A stretch of DNA of 64,000 nt from contig JABLXJ010000054.1 in NCBI GenBank assembly GCA_013178125.1, forward strand, positions 62,001-126,000, read 5' to 3'. The notes under the pieces were generated by a model. The model saw only the letters and a program-made list of their open reading frames with translations. It ran no database searches and was not told the origin of the DNA. The translations under genes and the position numbers were made by a program. Positions 8,774-17,305 of the stretch are shown piece after piece. The DNA is from Bacillota bacterium. Lineage in GTDB: Bacteria; Bacillota; SHA-98; Ch115; JABLXJ01. Numbering within the stretch: the first letter of the stretch is position 1; each line of letters starts with the position of its first letter.

Positions 8774-10269
8774 GCAGCACCTCCAAACGCCAAATTAAGC
8801 ACCTTTTCCTGGGTGGCTTCATCATGCCGGAGCTCGCCCGCGATCCTCCCATGATGCATGACCAGCAGCCTGTCGCTGATGCCGAGGATCTCCGGCAGAT
8901 CTGAAGAAATGACGATGATCCCGACTCCATCCTTTACAAGCTCATTCATGAGCTTATATATCTCCAATTTAGCCCCGACATCTATGCCCCTTGTCGGCTC
9001 ATCAAAGATGAAGATCCTGCAACCCCTTAAGAACCATTTGGCGAAGACGACTTTTTGCTGATTGCCCCCGGATAGGTTCCTCACCTTTTGCTCCACGCTT
9101 GGCGTCTTTATCCCGAGACGCTCAACCATATCCACAGCAGACTTGTGCTCGACGAGCCTGCGAATGAAACCCCATTTTGAGATGCGTTCCAGGATGGGGA
9201 GGGAGATATTGCCTCTAACATCGAGCGGGAGGATTAAACCCTGGAGCTTCCTTTCCTCGGGGAGGAGACCGATCCCGATGCGAATTGCGTCGAAAGGTGA
9301 TTTTATGTCGACCTTCTCGCCAAACACGTAAATCTCGCCGGAATCCTTCCCATCGGCACCGACGATCGACCTCATGATCTCGCTGCGCCCGGCGCCCACA
9401 AGCCCCGCAATACCCAGGACCTCCCCGGCATAGAGCGAGAAGCTCACATCCCGGAAATACGGTTCATGAGTTAGCCCCTCAACCCGCAATATCTCCTCGC
9501 CCCGTGGGACTCTCTCCCTCGGGTACTTCTCCTTCAGATCCCGGCCGACCATGGATTTTATGATATGATCGACATCGACTTCATTAACGGGCCAAGTCCC
9601 CATACGCCTGCCATCCCGCAAGACCGTGACCCTATCTGCGATCTGAAATATCTCCTCCAGCCGGTGCGATATGTATATTATGGTGACGCCACTCGCCTTC
9701 AGCCTCTCAATCACGCTGAAAAGAATCTTTATCTCGTTTTGCGTGAGGCTCGCCGTCGGCTCATCCATGATTATAATATCCGCATTAAACGAGAGCGCCT
9801 TGGCGATCGCCACCATCTGCTGCTGAGCCGCGCTCAGCCTTCGCACGGGGACATGTAACGGCAAATCCATGCCAAAGGAAGCCATCAAGGCCTGGGCCTT
9901 TCCCCTCATCTCTTCCCAATCAACAAAGCCCAGAGCTCTCGCTGGCTCGCGTCCCACAAAGATATTCTCGGGTATTGTCATATAGGGTATGAGGTCAAGC
10001 TCCTGGTAGATCACGCTGATCCCGAGCTGCTGAGCCTGCACGGGCGTGTTGATCTCAACCCTTTTACCCCGGAGGAGTATTTCCCCCTCATCGGGGCGGT
10101 AGGCCCCTGACAGGATCTTTATCAAAGTTGATTTACCCGCGCCGTTTTCTCCTACAAGGGCATGCACTTCCCCCTTCCGGGCTTCGAATGTTACATCATC
10201 GAGCGCCTTGACGCCGGGGAACGTCTTGGAGATATTACTCATTACAAGAAAGGCCCCTGCTTCACCCAT
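8770..10269 (-). CDS. Sugar ABC transporter ATP-binding protein, duplicated ATPase (RbsA type)
   Basis: Energises the RbsC/RbsB-type importer. Two ABC domains in one chain of about 499 residues. The first has Walker A GENGAGKSTLIK, signature LSAAQQQMVAIAKAL and Walker B IIIMDEPTASL. The second has the degenerate VGAGRSEIMR loop, LSGGNQQKVVFAKW and IFIFDEPTRGID, as usual for CUT2 transporters. The reading frame is open back to 10392, but ATG at 10269 has GGGGAGGTG six nt upstream and begins just before MSNISKTFPG, so it was chosen. This leaves a 119-nt gap after the LacI gene. Confidence 0.93.
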   Translation of the reverse strand: MGEAGAFLVMSNISKTFPGVKALDDVTFEARKGEVHALVGENGAGKSTLIKILSGAYRPDEGEILLRGKRVEINTPVQAQQLGISVIYQELDLIPYMTIPENIFVGREPARALGFVDWEEMRGKAQALMASFGMDLPLHVPVRRLSAAQQQMVAIAKALSFNADIIIMDEPTASLTQNEIKILFSVIERLKASGVTIIYISHRLEEIFQIADRVTVLRDGRRMGTWPVNEVDVDHIIKSMVGRDLKEKYPRERVPRGEEILRVEGLTHEPYFRDVSFSLYAGEVLGIAGLVGAGRSEIMRSIVGADGKDSGEIYVFGEKVDIKSPFDAIRIGIGLLPEERKLQGLILPLDVRGNISLPILERISKWGFIRRLVEHKSAVDMVERLGIKTPSVEQKVRNLSGGNQQKVVFAKWFLRGCRIFIFDEPTRGIDVGAKLEIYKLMNELVKDGVGIIVISSDLPEILGISDRLLVMHHGRIAGELRHDEATQEKVLNLAFGGAA

Positions 10270-10388
10270 ATAATACACCTCCCCAACCACGCCGTCGTGC
10301 CACCATGCTATCATGCTATCACGCGTCCATCTTCCCGCCTCCCGACCCGACCCACCCAGACTTGTGCCACGGGCGGCCGTCGAGCGGC

Positions 10389-11441
10389 TCAATTCGCCTC
10401 CCCATTCTCCCTCAGGAATAGCTCTAATTCGTCTTCGGCGTTTACATCCGTGGATTTCCTCACGATAAGCCTTGGTGCGAGGACTATATGCTTGCTCCTG
10501 GCCCTGGGGTTCTTGATTGACCGCATCAGCAGCTGCATGGCCTGTGCACCTATCTCATGCGACGGCTGGGATACCGTGGATAACCCCGGTGTGATCTGCG
10601 AAGCGAGCGGTATATCATCAAACCCTATTACCGCGACATCCTCCGGGATTCGAAGCCTTCGCTTCTTTACGATCCTGAGCGCACCTATCGCCATAAGGTC
10701 ATTGGCCGCAAAAATAGCCGCCGGGGGGCTGGGGGAGTCCAGCAACCGTATCGTGGCAAGGCACCCGCCCCCTATCTTCAGATCACCATTTTGGATGATA
10801 TCGTCATCCCTTTTGATGCCTGACTCCTCCAGCGCCTTTAAATATCCATTCAGGCGATCCCTAAAAATTTGTATATCAGGCGGTCCTCCGATAAAGGCTA
10901 TCCGACGCTTGCCGAGGGAAATCAGGTGCATTGTCGCCTCATAGGCTCCCCGAAAGTTATCTACGATAACCGAGCTCAGAGATAGCGCCTCGAGTTTCCG
11001 GTCGATCAAAACAACAGGCAGCGACCTTGCGAGCTCTACTATGCGCTTCTCCACCTCCCTACCCCCGCTCACCGAGGAGAAAATCATGCCATCTATCCAC
11101 CTGTTGCCCAGGGCCTTGATATACTCGAGCTCTTTCTCCCTATTCTCATCGGTGTTACCCAGGATGATGTTGTAGCCGTATCCCTTCGCAGTATCCTCCA
11201 ACCCGCGGACGACCTCGGGGAAAAAGGGGTTGGTTATATCCGGCAGCAACACAGCAATCAGCCGGGTCTTTTTATTACGGAGACTCTGAGCTAGAGGATT
11301 CGGGCGATAATTGAGCCGCTCAACGGCCTTCAACACGGCCTCCCGCGTCTCCTGTTTCACCTGGCCAGTGCCATTTAATACGCGAGAAACCGTGCTCGGC
11401 GATACCTTTGCTAGCTCGGCAACTTCCTTGATGACCGGCAT
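10389..11441 (-). CDS. LacI-family transcriptional regulator
   Basis: Sugar-responsive regulator, likely local repressor of the downstream importer and pentose genes. N-terminal helix-turn-helix VIKEVAELAKVSPSTVSRVLNG (residues 2-23), hinge around RLNYRPNPLAQSLR, then a periplasmic-binding-like effector domain (LIAVLLPDITNPFFPEVVRG; AVIGFDDIPLASQITPGLSTV). The frame extends upstream, but the HTH of this family begins at the Met encoded at 11441, which has GGAAAG upstream. It is first in the cluster, and two CG-centred palindromes lie about 160-190 bp upstream. About 350 residues, a normal LacI length. Confidence 0.92.
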   Translation of the reverse strand: MPVIKEVAELAKVSPSTVSRVLNGTGQVKQETREAVLKAVERLNYRPNPLAQSLRNKKTRLIAVLLPDITNPFFPEVVRGLEDTAKGYGYNIILGNTDENREKELEYIKALGNRWIDGMIFSSVSGGREVEKRIVELARSLPVVLIDRKLEALSLSSVIVDNFRGAYEATMHLISLGKRRIAFIGGPPDIQIFRDRLNGYLKALEESGIKRDDDIIQNGDLKIGGGCLATIRLLDSPSPPAAIFAANDLMAIGALRIVKKRRLRIPEDVAVIGFDDIPLASQITPGLSTVSQPSHEIGAQAMQLLMRSIKNPRARSKHIVLAPRLIVRKSTDVNAEDELELFLRENGEAN

Positions 11442-11597
11442 CGAAGCTTTCCGATCCTTTCGATAATATTTATAAACAACATATCTAGTCTTACCACGTC
11501 TTGCCCGTCTAAAGTGCATTTGAAGCGAGCGGTATATTTTTAAAGCAAGCAATAAGCGTTAGATATTGCAACTGTAAGGTATTGTTTTATCTATAAC

Positions 11598-11635
11598 GGT
11601 ATCGATTTCTGCAATGGATTTCTGAAATCGATTCC
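11598..11635. promoter_or_regulatory. Pair of CG-centred palindromes, candidate LacI-family operators
   Basis: ATCGATTTC (11601-11609) and GAAATCGAT (11624-11632) form a 9-bp inverted repeat. Each half is itself a near-palindrome on a central CG (GGTATCGATTTC and GAAATCGATTCC), the shape LacI-family proteins recognise. Centres are 23 bp apart, about two helical turns. Upstream of the LacI gene on the minus strand; autoregulation is inferred. Confidence 0.5.
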
Positions 11636-11970
11636 TCAAAATATATTTCTACGGGAAAGTCAAAAATCCTTCTTTAGATATTACAATTTTTCTTGCTATA
11701 TAACTATATAATAAAGGAGAGAATGAGTAAGGCTAAAATGCGGGAAGAATAGACAGTAGCAGTAGCGTAGCTCTACCATCTAACATAAATACAATATGGC
11801 AATATCAGACGCTACCTGCCTCTTCAACAAACGAGAGAATCCCTCGGGCCAAAACTGGAGCTTCTCTAGCATTTTTCCAAATATAAGCTATCTGGCAAGG
11901 AACCGGGCAGGGTATCGAGGTAATACGTGGGGATAATGCTATAGTCAGCGATTAATAGCACAGTCGAACC

Positions 11971-12047
11971 ATACTTAATATCCAATAAGATATACTTAGT
12001 AGGACCTATTGACAAATTACTTGGTGATATCTATGATATACTTACTA
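11971..12047 (+). promoter_or_regulatory. Antitoxin-toxin promoter with three copies of ATACTTANTA
   Basis: TTGACA (12009-12014), a 17-nt spacer and TATGAT (12032-12037) form a near-consensus SigA promoter 35 nt before the antitoxin start. ATACTTANTA occurs at 11971-11980, 11992-12001 and 12038-12047, upstream of and just downstream of the promoter core. These are candidate sites for antitoxin autoregulation. Confidence 0.7.
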
Positions 12048-12072
12048 AGGCAGATAGCGTAGGTGAATCTAT

Positions 12073-12318
12073 GTGATTAGTGCTACGATAAAAGTTTCCA
12101 GTAAGAGGCAAATCACCGTCCCTTCAAAGATCGCGAAAGCTCTAAAGATCGAGCCTGGTTCCCAATTGCTCCTAGAATTAAAAGGGAACAAGGTTATACT
12201 TACACCAAAGCCCACAAGCTATACAGAAAGGTTCTCGGGCGTACTTCATAGCATTTACGGGGACGAGAAAGAGATAAAGGAGTATGTTCAGGAGGAACGG
12301 ACCTCGTGGGAGCGGTAG
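12073..12318 (+). CDS. AbrB/SpoVT-type antitoxin
   Basis: DNA-binding antitoxin of 81 residues with a swapped-hairpin AbrB domain at residues 2-48: SATIKVSSKRQITVPSKIAK and IEPGSQLLLELKGNKVILTP. The C-terminal 30 residues (YGDEKEIKEYVQEERTSWER) are acidic and helical, as expected for the toxin-neutralising tail. GTG start. It overlaps the following PIN toxin gene by 13 nt, and a near-consensus promoter with repeated motifs lies directly upstream. Likely represses its own promoter alone and as a complex. The pair is more AT-rich than the flanking operons, consistent with transfer. Confidence 0.87.
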   Translation: MISATIKVSSKRQITVPSKIAKALKIEPGSQLLLELKGNKVILTPKPTSYTERFSGVLHSIYGDEKEIKEYVQEERTSWER

Positions 12319-12776
12319 ACGCATTCAGAAAAAGTCTTGAGAATGTTAAATCGATATTGATCGATACAAACATAGTCATCTATTTCCTTGATGGTACACC
12401 GAGATACGCATCCTTAGTGAGAGCTCTATTTGAGGATGCAGAGCAAGGGCATATACGGCTGGGCATATCTACCATAACAGAGCTGGAACTGTTAGTCAAA
12501 CCCATTCGTAAGTCTGAGGCAAATGCCATAGATGAAATTGAATTCTTCTTGGATGGATTCCCCAATCTCGAGATTATCCCTGTAACCCGAGAAATCGCAT
12601 GGAAGGCGGCTCACATACGGGCAGGGATAAATCTTGGAGTCCCTGACGCCATTCTCATTGCTACCGCATCCCAAATGGGATTCGACGTCATTCTTGGAAA
12701 TGATAAAGAATGCTCCCGAAAAGTAAAAGATCCTCCTTATCTTTATCTTGACGGATTTCTCGAGAAACAAGCCTGA
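12306..12776 (+). CDS. PIN-domain toxin ribonuclease (VapC-like)
   Basis: Mg-dependent endoribonuclease, the toxin of the pair. 156 residues with the PIN acidic residues in place: Asp in ILIDTNIVIYFLDG, Glu in STITELELLV, and Asp pairs in GVPDAILIATA and ILGNDKECSRK. GTG at 12306 follows AGGAGG at about 10 nt and lies inside the antitoxin gene, which gives coupled translation. The likely target is a structured RNA such as tRNA or rRNA, but the sequence does not say which. Confidence 0.87.
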   Translation: MGAVDAFRKSLENVKSILIDTNIVIYFLDGTPRYASLVRALFEDAEQGHIRLGISTITELELLVKPIRKSEANAIDEIEFFLDGFPNLEIIPVTREIAWKAAHIRAGINLGVPDAILIATASQMGFDVILGNDKECSRKVKDPPYLYLDGFLEKQA

Positions 12777-12816
12777 TGGAGATGATGGGCACAAAACAAG
12801 GAGAGAAATCCCCTGA

Positions 12817-12836
12817 CCCTTCTCGTTTATGAAGGG
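12817..12836. terminator. Weak hairpin between convergent genes
   Basis: CCCTTC / GAAGGG (12817-12822 and 12831-12836) with an 8-nt loop, between the PIN toxin (plus) and zinc-ribbon gene (minus). No T-run follows; a possible terminator only. Confidence 0.35.
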
Positions 12837-12880
12837 GATAGGGTTCTCCCCTAGAAGGCTGAATCCCGGGGGGTCTAAAA

Positions 12881-13084
12881 TCAGTAACCCTCGTTTGATG
12901 TTCCCATCCTGAACGCGTCCTCTATGCTAACGATATCGGTGCTTGCACCGCAGACGGGACAGACAATTGACCCCGCATCCGACAATCCGCCAATTCCTAT
13001 GAAGTTGCCGCACTGCGGGCACTTTATGCTTTCTTCGGCATTGTCGGGCATAACCGGGCTGCTATGCAGGTCATCCATTTCCAT
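12881..13084 (-). CDS. Small zinc-ribbon protein of unknown function
   Basis: About 67 residues containing two CxxC knuckles: IKCPQCGNFIGIGG and IVCPVCGASTDIVS, so it very likely binds one zinc. The start was placed at ATG 13084 because AAGGAGAGAAGGAG lies directly upstream; a longer frame to 13120 lacks such support. It is the last gene behind the 2-hydroxyacyl-CoA dehydratase subunits and their activator, and could be a rubredoxin-like or structural accessory to them. The spacing (CPxCG...CPxCG) resembles zinc ribbons more than redox rubredoxins. Not recognised as a named family. Confidence 0.65.
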   Translation of the reverse strand: MEMDDLHSSPVMPDNAEESIKCPQCGNFIGIGGLSDAGSIVCPVCGASTDIVSIEDAFRMGTSNEGY

Positions 13085-13255
13085 CTCTCCTTCTCTCCTT
13101 CCGTGAACCCCAATTTTCACCGGAAACTTTATTATTTTTATTTAGAGTTATTATGCCCCTTATCATGCCCGCAATGCGCAATGCGCGAACCCCCGCCCCC
13201 CTAATATGCAGCAAACCTCCAATACACAGCCCGTGAATGGGGAATGGCGAATGGC

Positions 13256-13266
13256 GGGGGGGGGGG
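13256..13266. repeat. Eleven-G homopolymer directly after a stop codon
   Basis: A run of 11 G (C on the coding strand) follows the TAA of the activator gene (13267-13269) with no intervening base. It is preceded by GAATGG-like repeats. Such tracts slip during replication, but here it is outside the reading frame. Confidence 0.85.
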
Positions 13267-14040
13267 TTAACCATCAGCAGCGATAAGCGCCGCTCCCAGT
13301 GCCCCTACAATCTGAGGCTCTTCCGGCCTGCTTATCTTGACGCCAAGCCTCTCCTCGAGGCTCCTGACCACGCCATCGTTCTTGGCGACGCCCCCCGTCA
13401 TTGTAATACTATCCTCGAGGCCGACCCGCTCGGCCATGCCCGCCACCCGCTCCGAGACCGCATCGTGCAGCCCTCGAATGATATCCTCTTTCGGGCGACC
13501 CTCCGCTATGAGTGAAATCACTTCGGACTCCGCGAAAACCGTGCACATGCTGCTGATGGCCAGCCGCTCCCGGGCGAGGCCCGAGAGCCTCCCCATATCC
13601 TCCAGGTTGACCTCGAGCGCCCTCGCCATTACCTCCAGGAATCGCCCTGTCCCGGCCGCGCACTTATCATTCATCACGAAATCAACCACCCTGCCGTCCT
13701 TGCCGATACGAATAACCTTGCTGTCCTGGCCCCCTATATCTATGACCGTCCGGGTCCGCGGGAATAGATGGTATGCCCCCCTGGCGTGGCAGGTAATCTC
13801 GGTGACCTTCCTGTCAGCGAAAGGGACGGCGATCCGGCCATAACCCGTTGCTACAACCCTTCCAACTTTCCCCACATCCACCCCCGCCCTGCGGGCGGCC
13901 TCAGCCAGCACTCGCTCCGCGACATCCCTGCTGCTGGCCCCCGTAGGCATGATGCTATACCCCAGGATCTGCCCACGATCTACATTCAAAAGGACCGCCT
14001 TGGCTGAAAGCGACCCGATGTCAACCCCGGCAGCTATCAC
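13267..14040 (-). CDS. 2-hydroxyacyl-CoA dehydratase activator ATPase (BadF/BadG/BcrA/BcrD family)
   Basis: ATP-driven one-electron activator (archerase) that injects an electron into the dehydratase. 257 residues of the ASKHA fold: phosphate-1 GVDIGSLSAKAVLL, phosphate-2 TVIDIGGQDSKVIRI and adenosine motif TMTGGVAKNDGVV. The two cysteines that each subunit of the homodimer gives to a bridging [4Fe-4S] cluster are present, in NDKCAAGTGRFLE and SSMCTVFAESEV. It lies 154 nt downstream of the dehydratase B subunit. Length and motifs match HgdC/FldI-type activators. Strictly anaerobic, oxygen-sensitive chemistry is implied. Confidence 0.92.
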   Translation of the reverse strand: MIAAGVDIGSLSAKAVLLNVDRGQILGYSIMPTGASSRDVAERVLAEAARRAGVDVGKVGRVVATGYGRIAVPFADRKVTEITCHARGAYHLFPRTRTVIDIGGQDSKVIRIGKDGRVVDFVMNDKCAAGTGRFLEVMARALEVNLEDMGRLSGLARERLAISSMCTVFAESEVISLIAEGRPKEDIIRGLHDAVSERVAGMAERVGLEDSITMTGGVAKNDGVVRSLEERLGVKISRPEEPQIVGALGAALIAADG

Positions 14041-14149
14041 GTCTGCGTCACCCCTCTATTGTTCTGTAGCTTCTCTGAAACATCGCCAAGTCAGCGCGGG
14101 CATAGGTTTTGCCACTTATGGAACTCACTTCATGGGGCGTGATTGGATC

Positions 14150-14205
14150 CTTATAGCATCACTATAGCATTTCTACGGCATATCTATGGCATATCTATAG
14201 CATCT
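14150..14205. repeat. 11-nt tandem repeat, about five copies, spanning a stop codon
   Basis: Units TTATAGCATCA, CTATAGCATTT, CTACGGCATAT, CTATGGCATAT and CTATAGCATCT follow head to tail. The stop codon of the dehydratase B gene (14195-14197) lies in the last unit. Confidence 0.85.
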
Positions 14206-15763
14206 CCAGGAAGCCTTCTATGCGGGTCATTACCTGCCCTTCCGAGTAGTTCCTCCCATCCACGCAATCGCCGTCGAGGACGAGCATTGGTATACCCCGC
14301 GCCTTCAGGGCCTCCTTGATGGCCCAGACACCGCCGGTCGCCTGCCTGCACCCCCAGTGGGAGAAGTGAATCACGCCATCGATCGAATACTCATCGACGG
14401 CCTGGAGGGCCGCATCGATCCTTCGTTCGATCCGGCCATACCCGAAATGCGACAAAGCCTTGCGCGCAAGGCTCTCAAATGGTCTCTCAGGATCCATCTC
14501 ATCCCAGTAGATGCGACTGAACTCATCAAACACGATCCGCGCCCCGAGCTCGACTTCCATCTTCCTCCACAGCCCGTTAGGGTAAAATGGCTTGAGATGC
14601 ATCCACAGCAGCCGGTGCCTCTCCGGCGCGCCTTCACCATCGCCATCACCCTGGGCGATACGCCCCTTCCCGGCCCACCCCTGCCGCGCCTCAGCCCGCC
14701 CCTCGGCCCGCGCCAGGACCTCTTCATAAAGGCGCTTATAAATCCTGACCACATCCCTCGTCCCGAAGCCCCAGAAGAGCGCGGCCACAAAACCCAAGAC
14801 CTCCGCGCCCAACACGGGACAGGGCTTTCGCTTCTTGAGCTTGTTGACTTCAATTGCATAATGCCTGGCCTCGTTGGAGAATTCAATAGCCCTCGCGAAG
14901 CGGCTCATATCGACCCGCCGGTTGAAGCGATGTGCAAGGGCGTATGCCAGGGCCTCCAGCTGCCTGGCGTAGTATTCGAGTGCATCCCTGAATGCTCCCC
15001 CACCATCTTCCGTATCTTCCGCACCTTCTGCATCTCCTGCATGTCCAGCATCTCTCGTATCTCTCGCATCCCCCGCCCCGCCGCCTGTCACCCATGGGGT
15101 ATCTATCAGGTAAAACTCCGCGCCCAGCGCCCGGGCAAGGTTACCAAAAAGCTTTGGGGCCCCGTCGCACAGGTGGGAGGCGGCAACGAGTGCATCAGGG
15201 CGAGGCAGGTAGCCCTCGAGAGCCGCGCCCGCGGCGCAGCGGTGAAAGGAGCAGCTGTCCCTGGCGTACCAGTGGTCTTCGGCGATATTGAGCATTTTCC
15301 CAGATAGACCTATGGAAGCAATCGCGGCCGAGGCTATTTCCGGAGAAAAGGGGACAAGATCCAGGGCGTAGAGGAGCTCTGTGGGCGCAAAGGCGCTGGT
15401 CCAGATTACAGGCCGCCTCCGCCCCAACCCGCTCACCCTCCCCCTGCCAAAGGCCATCCCCACCTGCCCCAGGCCAAACTCAGCCAGGAGGCTTGCGGCC
15501 TCGAGGGAATGGCGAGATAAACCGAATACCCTGCGCAAAGCAAGCCCCCACCTCATAACCTCATATGTAAGCGCGGATGTCGCGGCCCGCCGGAAGGCCC
15601 TTTCCGGAAGCTTCCAACGCTCCTCACACTTCCTACGCCCCCCGCGCTTCCCACCAGGCTCTGCCATTGGTTCTCCCATCCATTCTGCCATCCACCCCAC
15701 CTGCCTCAAGAAACGCTGCCGATCATTTCCATTCCATAGTCGGTCATTTCCATATTCGGTCAT
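14195..15763 (-). CDS. 2-hydroxyacyl-CoA dehydratase subunit (HgdB/BcrC-like)
   Basis: One of two paralogous Fe-S subunits that remove water from a 2-hydroxyacyl-CoA by a ketyl radical mechanism, or act as a related reductase. Family landmarks: APTELLYALDLVPFSPE, AEDHWYARDSCSFHRCAAG, AASHLCDGAPKLFGN, and near the C-terminus SHWGCRQATGG with LVLDGDCVDGRN. About 522 residues against a usual 380-430. The extra length includes an Asp/Gly-rich repeat of the DARDTRDAGHAGDAEG type near residue 230 and a further insert in the middle. The first 24 codons fall within repeats of GGTCATTT, so the true start may be the Met at 15691, which has AGGTGGGG upstream. The gene lies 25 nt after subunit A. Confidence 0.85.
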   Translation of the reverse strand: MTEYGNDRLWNGNDRQRFLRQVGWMAEWMGEPMAEPGGKRGGRRKCEERWKLPERAFRRAATSALTYEVMRWGLALRRVFGLSRHSLEAASLLAEFGLGQVGMAFGRGRVSGLGRRRPVIWTSAFAPTELLYALDLVPFSPEIASAAIASIGLSGKMLNIAEDHWYARDSCSFHRCAAGAALEGYLPRPDALVAASHLCDGAPKLFGNLARALGAEFYLIDTPWVTGGGAGDARDTRDAGHAGDAEGAEDTEDGGGAFRDALEYYARQLEALAYALAHRFNRRVDMSRFARAIEFSNEARHYAIEVNKLKKRKPCPVLGAEVLGFVAALFWGFGTRDVVRIYKRLYEEVLARAEGRAEARQGWAGKGRIAQGDGDGEGAPERHRLLWMHLKPFYPNGLWRKMEVELGARIVFDEFSRIYWDEMDPERPFESLARKALSHFGYGRIERRIDAALQAVDEYSIDGVIHFSHWGCRQATGGVWAIKEALKARGIPMLVLDGDCVDGRNYSEGQVMTRIEGFLEML

Positions 15764-15788
15764 TTAGCCGGTCATTTCAACAAAGGCC

Positions 15789-17279
15789 TCAACTGATCAT
15801 CTCCACAAAGGCCTCAACACGCGTCCGGGCCTGCCCCGCCCCGCCGGCGGTGTAATCCCCCTCCAGGAGCAGCACAGGGATTCCTCTCTCCTCGAACCTA
15901 CGTCTCAAACCGATATGGTCGTAGAGATAGGGATCGCAAAACTTGAGCCCATAGAATATAATCCCCTTTGCATCGAATTCGCGCACCAGATCGTAAACAT
16001 GTTCAAACCTCGACGACGCGTGATACATCCGGGCGCACGGGGGCTTGTTCAGGTATCTCCTCGCTATGGCGCGGACGAAATTCCCGCTCCGCTCCGCCTC
16101 ATCGAGGTCCACCTGGCCGTCGAAATACCTCATGCCCGTACATAAATCATCGGCCACCACCCTCGCACCGGCATCCTCAATGATCTCGATTACAGGCGCG
16201 TCGCACACGCTGCCTGCCACGAGGACCCCTGGGCGGGGGGTGCTTTGGCCGGGGGTGACGCTTTGAGGATGAAGATAAGGATAAGAAAGCCGGGCAAGTA
16301 TACGCCTAAGGGCGGCGTTGAATCTTGATTTTGGATATGACATGCTCATTTTCACGATCTTCATGAGATCAGTACCTGCTATCGTAATGCCTCTCGCCTC
16401 CGGCCCTGCCAACCCCTCGCGTCCTTCCCGGCCCGCCGTCCCCTCTACCTCAGCCCCGGCCCGCCCGCAACCGTAACAGCCATTTGCCTTGTTAAGCAGG
16501 TAGACGGAATGGAGCAGCTCCCGCGTTTCGTTGCAGGTCCTGATCGCATTATAGAGGCCCTCATCTGAGAAGGCCGCACCGAACCGGGACGAAAGCTCCT
16601 GTATAAGCCGTCTAAGTTCCCGTTCCCAGTAATTGAGCGCCAGATCCTCCATGGCCTCGGCCTCCTCCACAACCCAGGCCCTCCCGCGACTCTGGACCCG
16701 GGCAGCTTGCGGAGCAAGCCGTGGGACGTTCAACATGTAGCAAAACCCACCCCCGGTCCTGCCATCCCGGCCGGCGGTCCCGGATGTAACCCCGGCAATC
16801 CCGGCAGCCCCAATAGATCCGGTAATTCTGGTAGACCCGGCCCTCGCGCGCCGCCAGGCATTGTAAAGATGACACATGGCGTTGCACGATGTCGTCATTA
16901 TGGCCCCGTCGAGCGCCCCGTAGCGGCCCTTTATCGCCCCTTCGAGGCAGCTCCTCACATATGGGCACAGGTTGGAACCCAGATAGATATCGGCGGATCT
17001 CACGGGATTGAAGGTCCCGAAGATTCTCCTGGAATCCAGGCCCGCCGCAAGCAGTATCTCCTCAGGCGTGTAGGTGCAGAACCACCCCAGGACCCCGGTA
17101 GAAGCGTTGGCAACTCCGGCCGCTCCAGGTTCTCCGGCCGCCTCCGGCCGGGCCACCCCTGATCCGTCAAGCTCGGCCTCGAGGAGATCACTGACAGCCC
17201 TGATAGCCAGGGATGCACCACCACCGCCACCACTGATTTCGTTTCCATAACCTGGCTTATCTAGATCGGCGCGCATCAT
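15789..17279 (-). CDS. 2-hydroxyacyl-CoA dehydratase subunit (HgdA/FldB-like)
   Basis: Second Fe-S subunit of the dehydratase. Landmarks: GWFCTYTPEEILLAAGL, GSNLCPYVRSCLEGAIKG, TTSCNAMCHLYNAW, a C-terminal GSVCDAPVIEIIED, and GIIFYGLKFCDPYLYD followed by LLEGDYTAGG. Several of these cysteines would hold the cluster. About 497 residues with Gly/Ala/Arg-rich inserts (for example GSIGAAGIAGVTSGTAGRDG and a second before residue 320), unusual for the family. ATG at 17279 was chosen, with GCGAGGG just upstream. A TTG at 17309, overlapping the stop of a short upstream ORF, is an alternative start. No CoA-transferase or CoA-ligase gene is near, so the substrate is open. Confidence 0.85.
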   Translation of the reverse strand: MMRADLDKPGYGNEISGGGGGASLAIRAVSDLLEAELDGSGVARPEAAGEPGAAGVANASTGVLGWFCTYTPEEILLAAGLDSRRIFGTFNPVRSADIYLGSNLCPYVRSCLEGAIKGRYGALDGAIMTTSCNAMCHLYNAWRRARAGSTRITGSIGAAGIAGVTSGTAGRDGRTGGGFCYMLNVPRLAPQAARVQSRGRAWVVEEAEAMEDLALNYWERELRRLIQELSSRFGAAFSDEGLYNAIRTCNETRELLHSVYLLNKANGCYGCGRAGAEVEGTAGREGREGLAGPEARGITIAGTDLMKIVKMSMSYPKSRFNAALRRILARLSYPYLHPQSVTPGQSTPRPGVLVAGSVCDAPVIEIIEDAGARVVADDLCTGMRYFDGQVDLDEAERSGNFVRAIARRYLNKPPCARMYHASSRFEHVYDLVREFDAKGIIFYGLKFCDPYLYDHIGLRRRFEERGIPVLLLEGDYTAGGAGQARTRVEAFVEMIS

Positions 17280-17305
17280 AAACCCTCGCCCCTTTTGGAT
17301 CCTCG

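Larger units (their letters stand above)
11442..12072. other. 631-nt AT-rich intergenic region between the LacI regulator and the toxin-antitoxin pair
   Basis: No gene is supported. It holds the candidate LacI operators (11598-11635) and the antitoxin promoter with its repeated motif (11971-12047). A 9-codon frame with an SD-like AAAGGAG at 11723-11752 is too short to call. Confidence 0.7.

Noticed and set aside
11723-11752. Nine-codon frame with AAAGGAG and a TATAAT just upstream
   Set aside because: Too short, with SD spacing of only about 3 nt; no link to a downstream gene.
12073-12776. Remnant of a mobile element around the toxin-antitoxin pair
   Set aside because: No transposase, integrase, attachment repeats or tRNA scar nearby; AT-richness alone is weak evidence.
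14357-15307. 316-codon plus-strand frame opposite dehydratase subunit B
   Set aside because: Antisense shadow; product rich in Pro/Arg/Ile with no recognisable fold.
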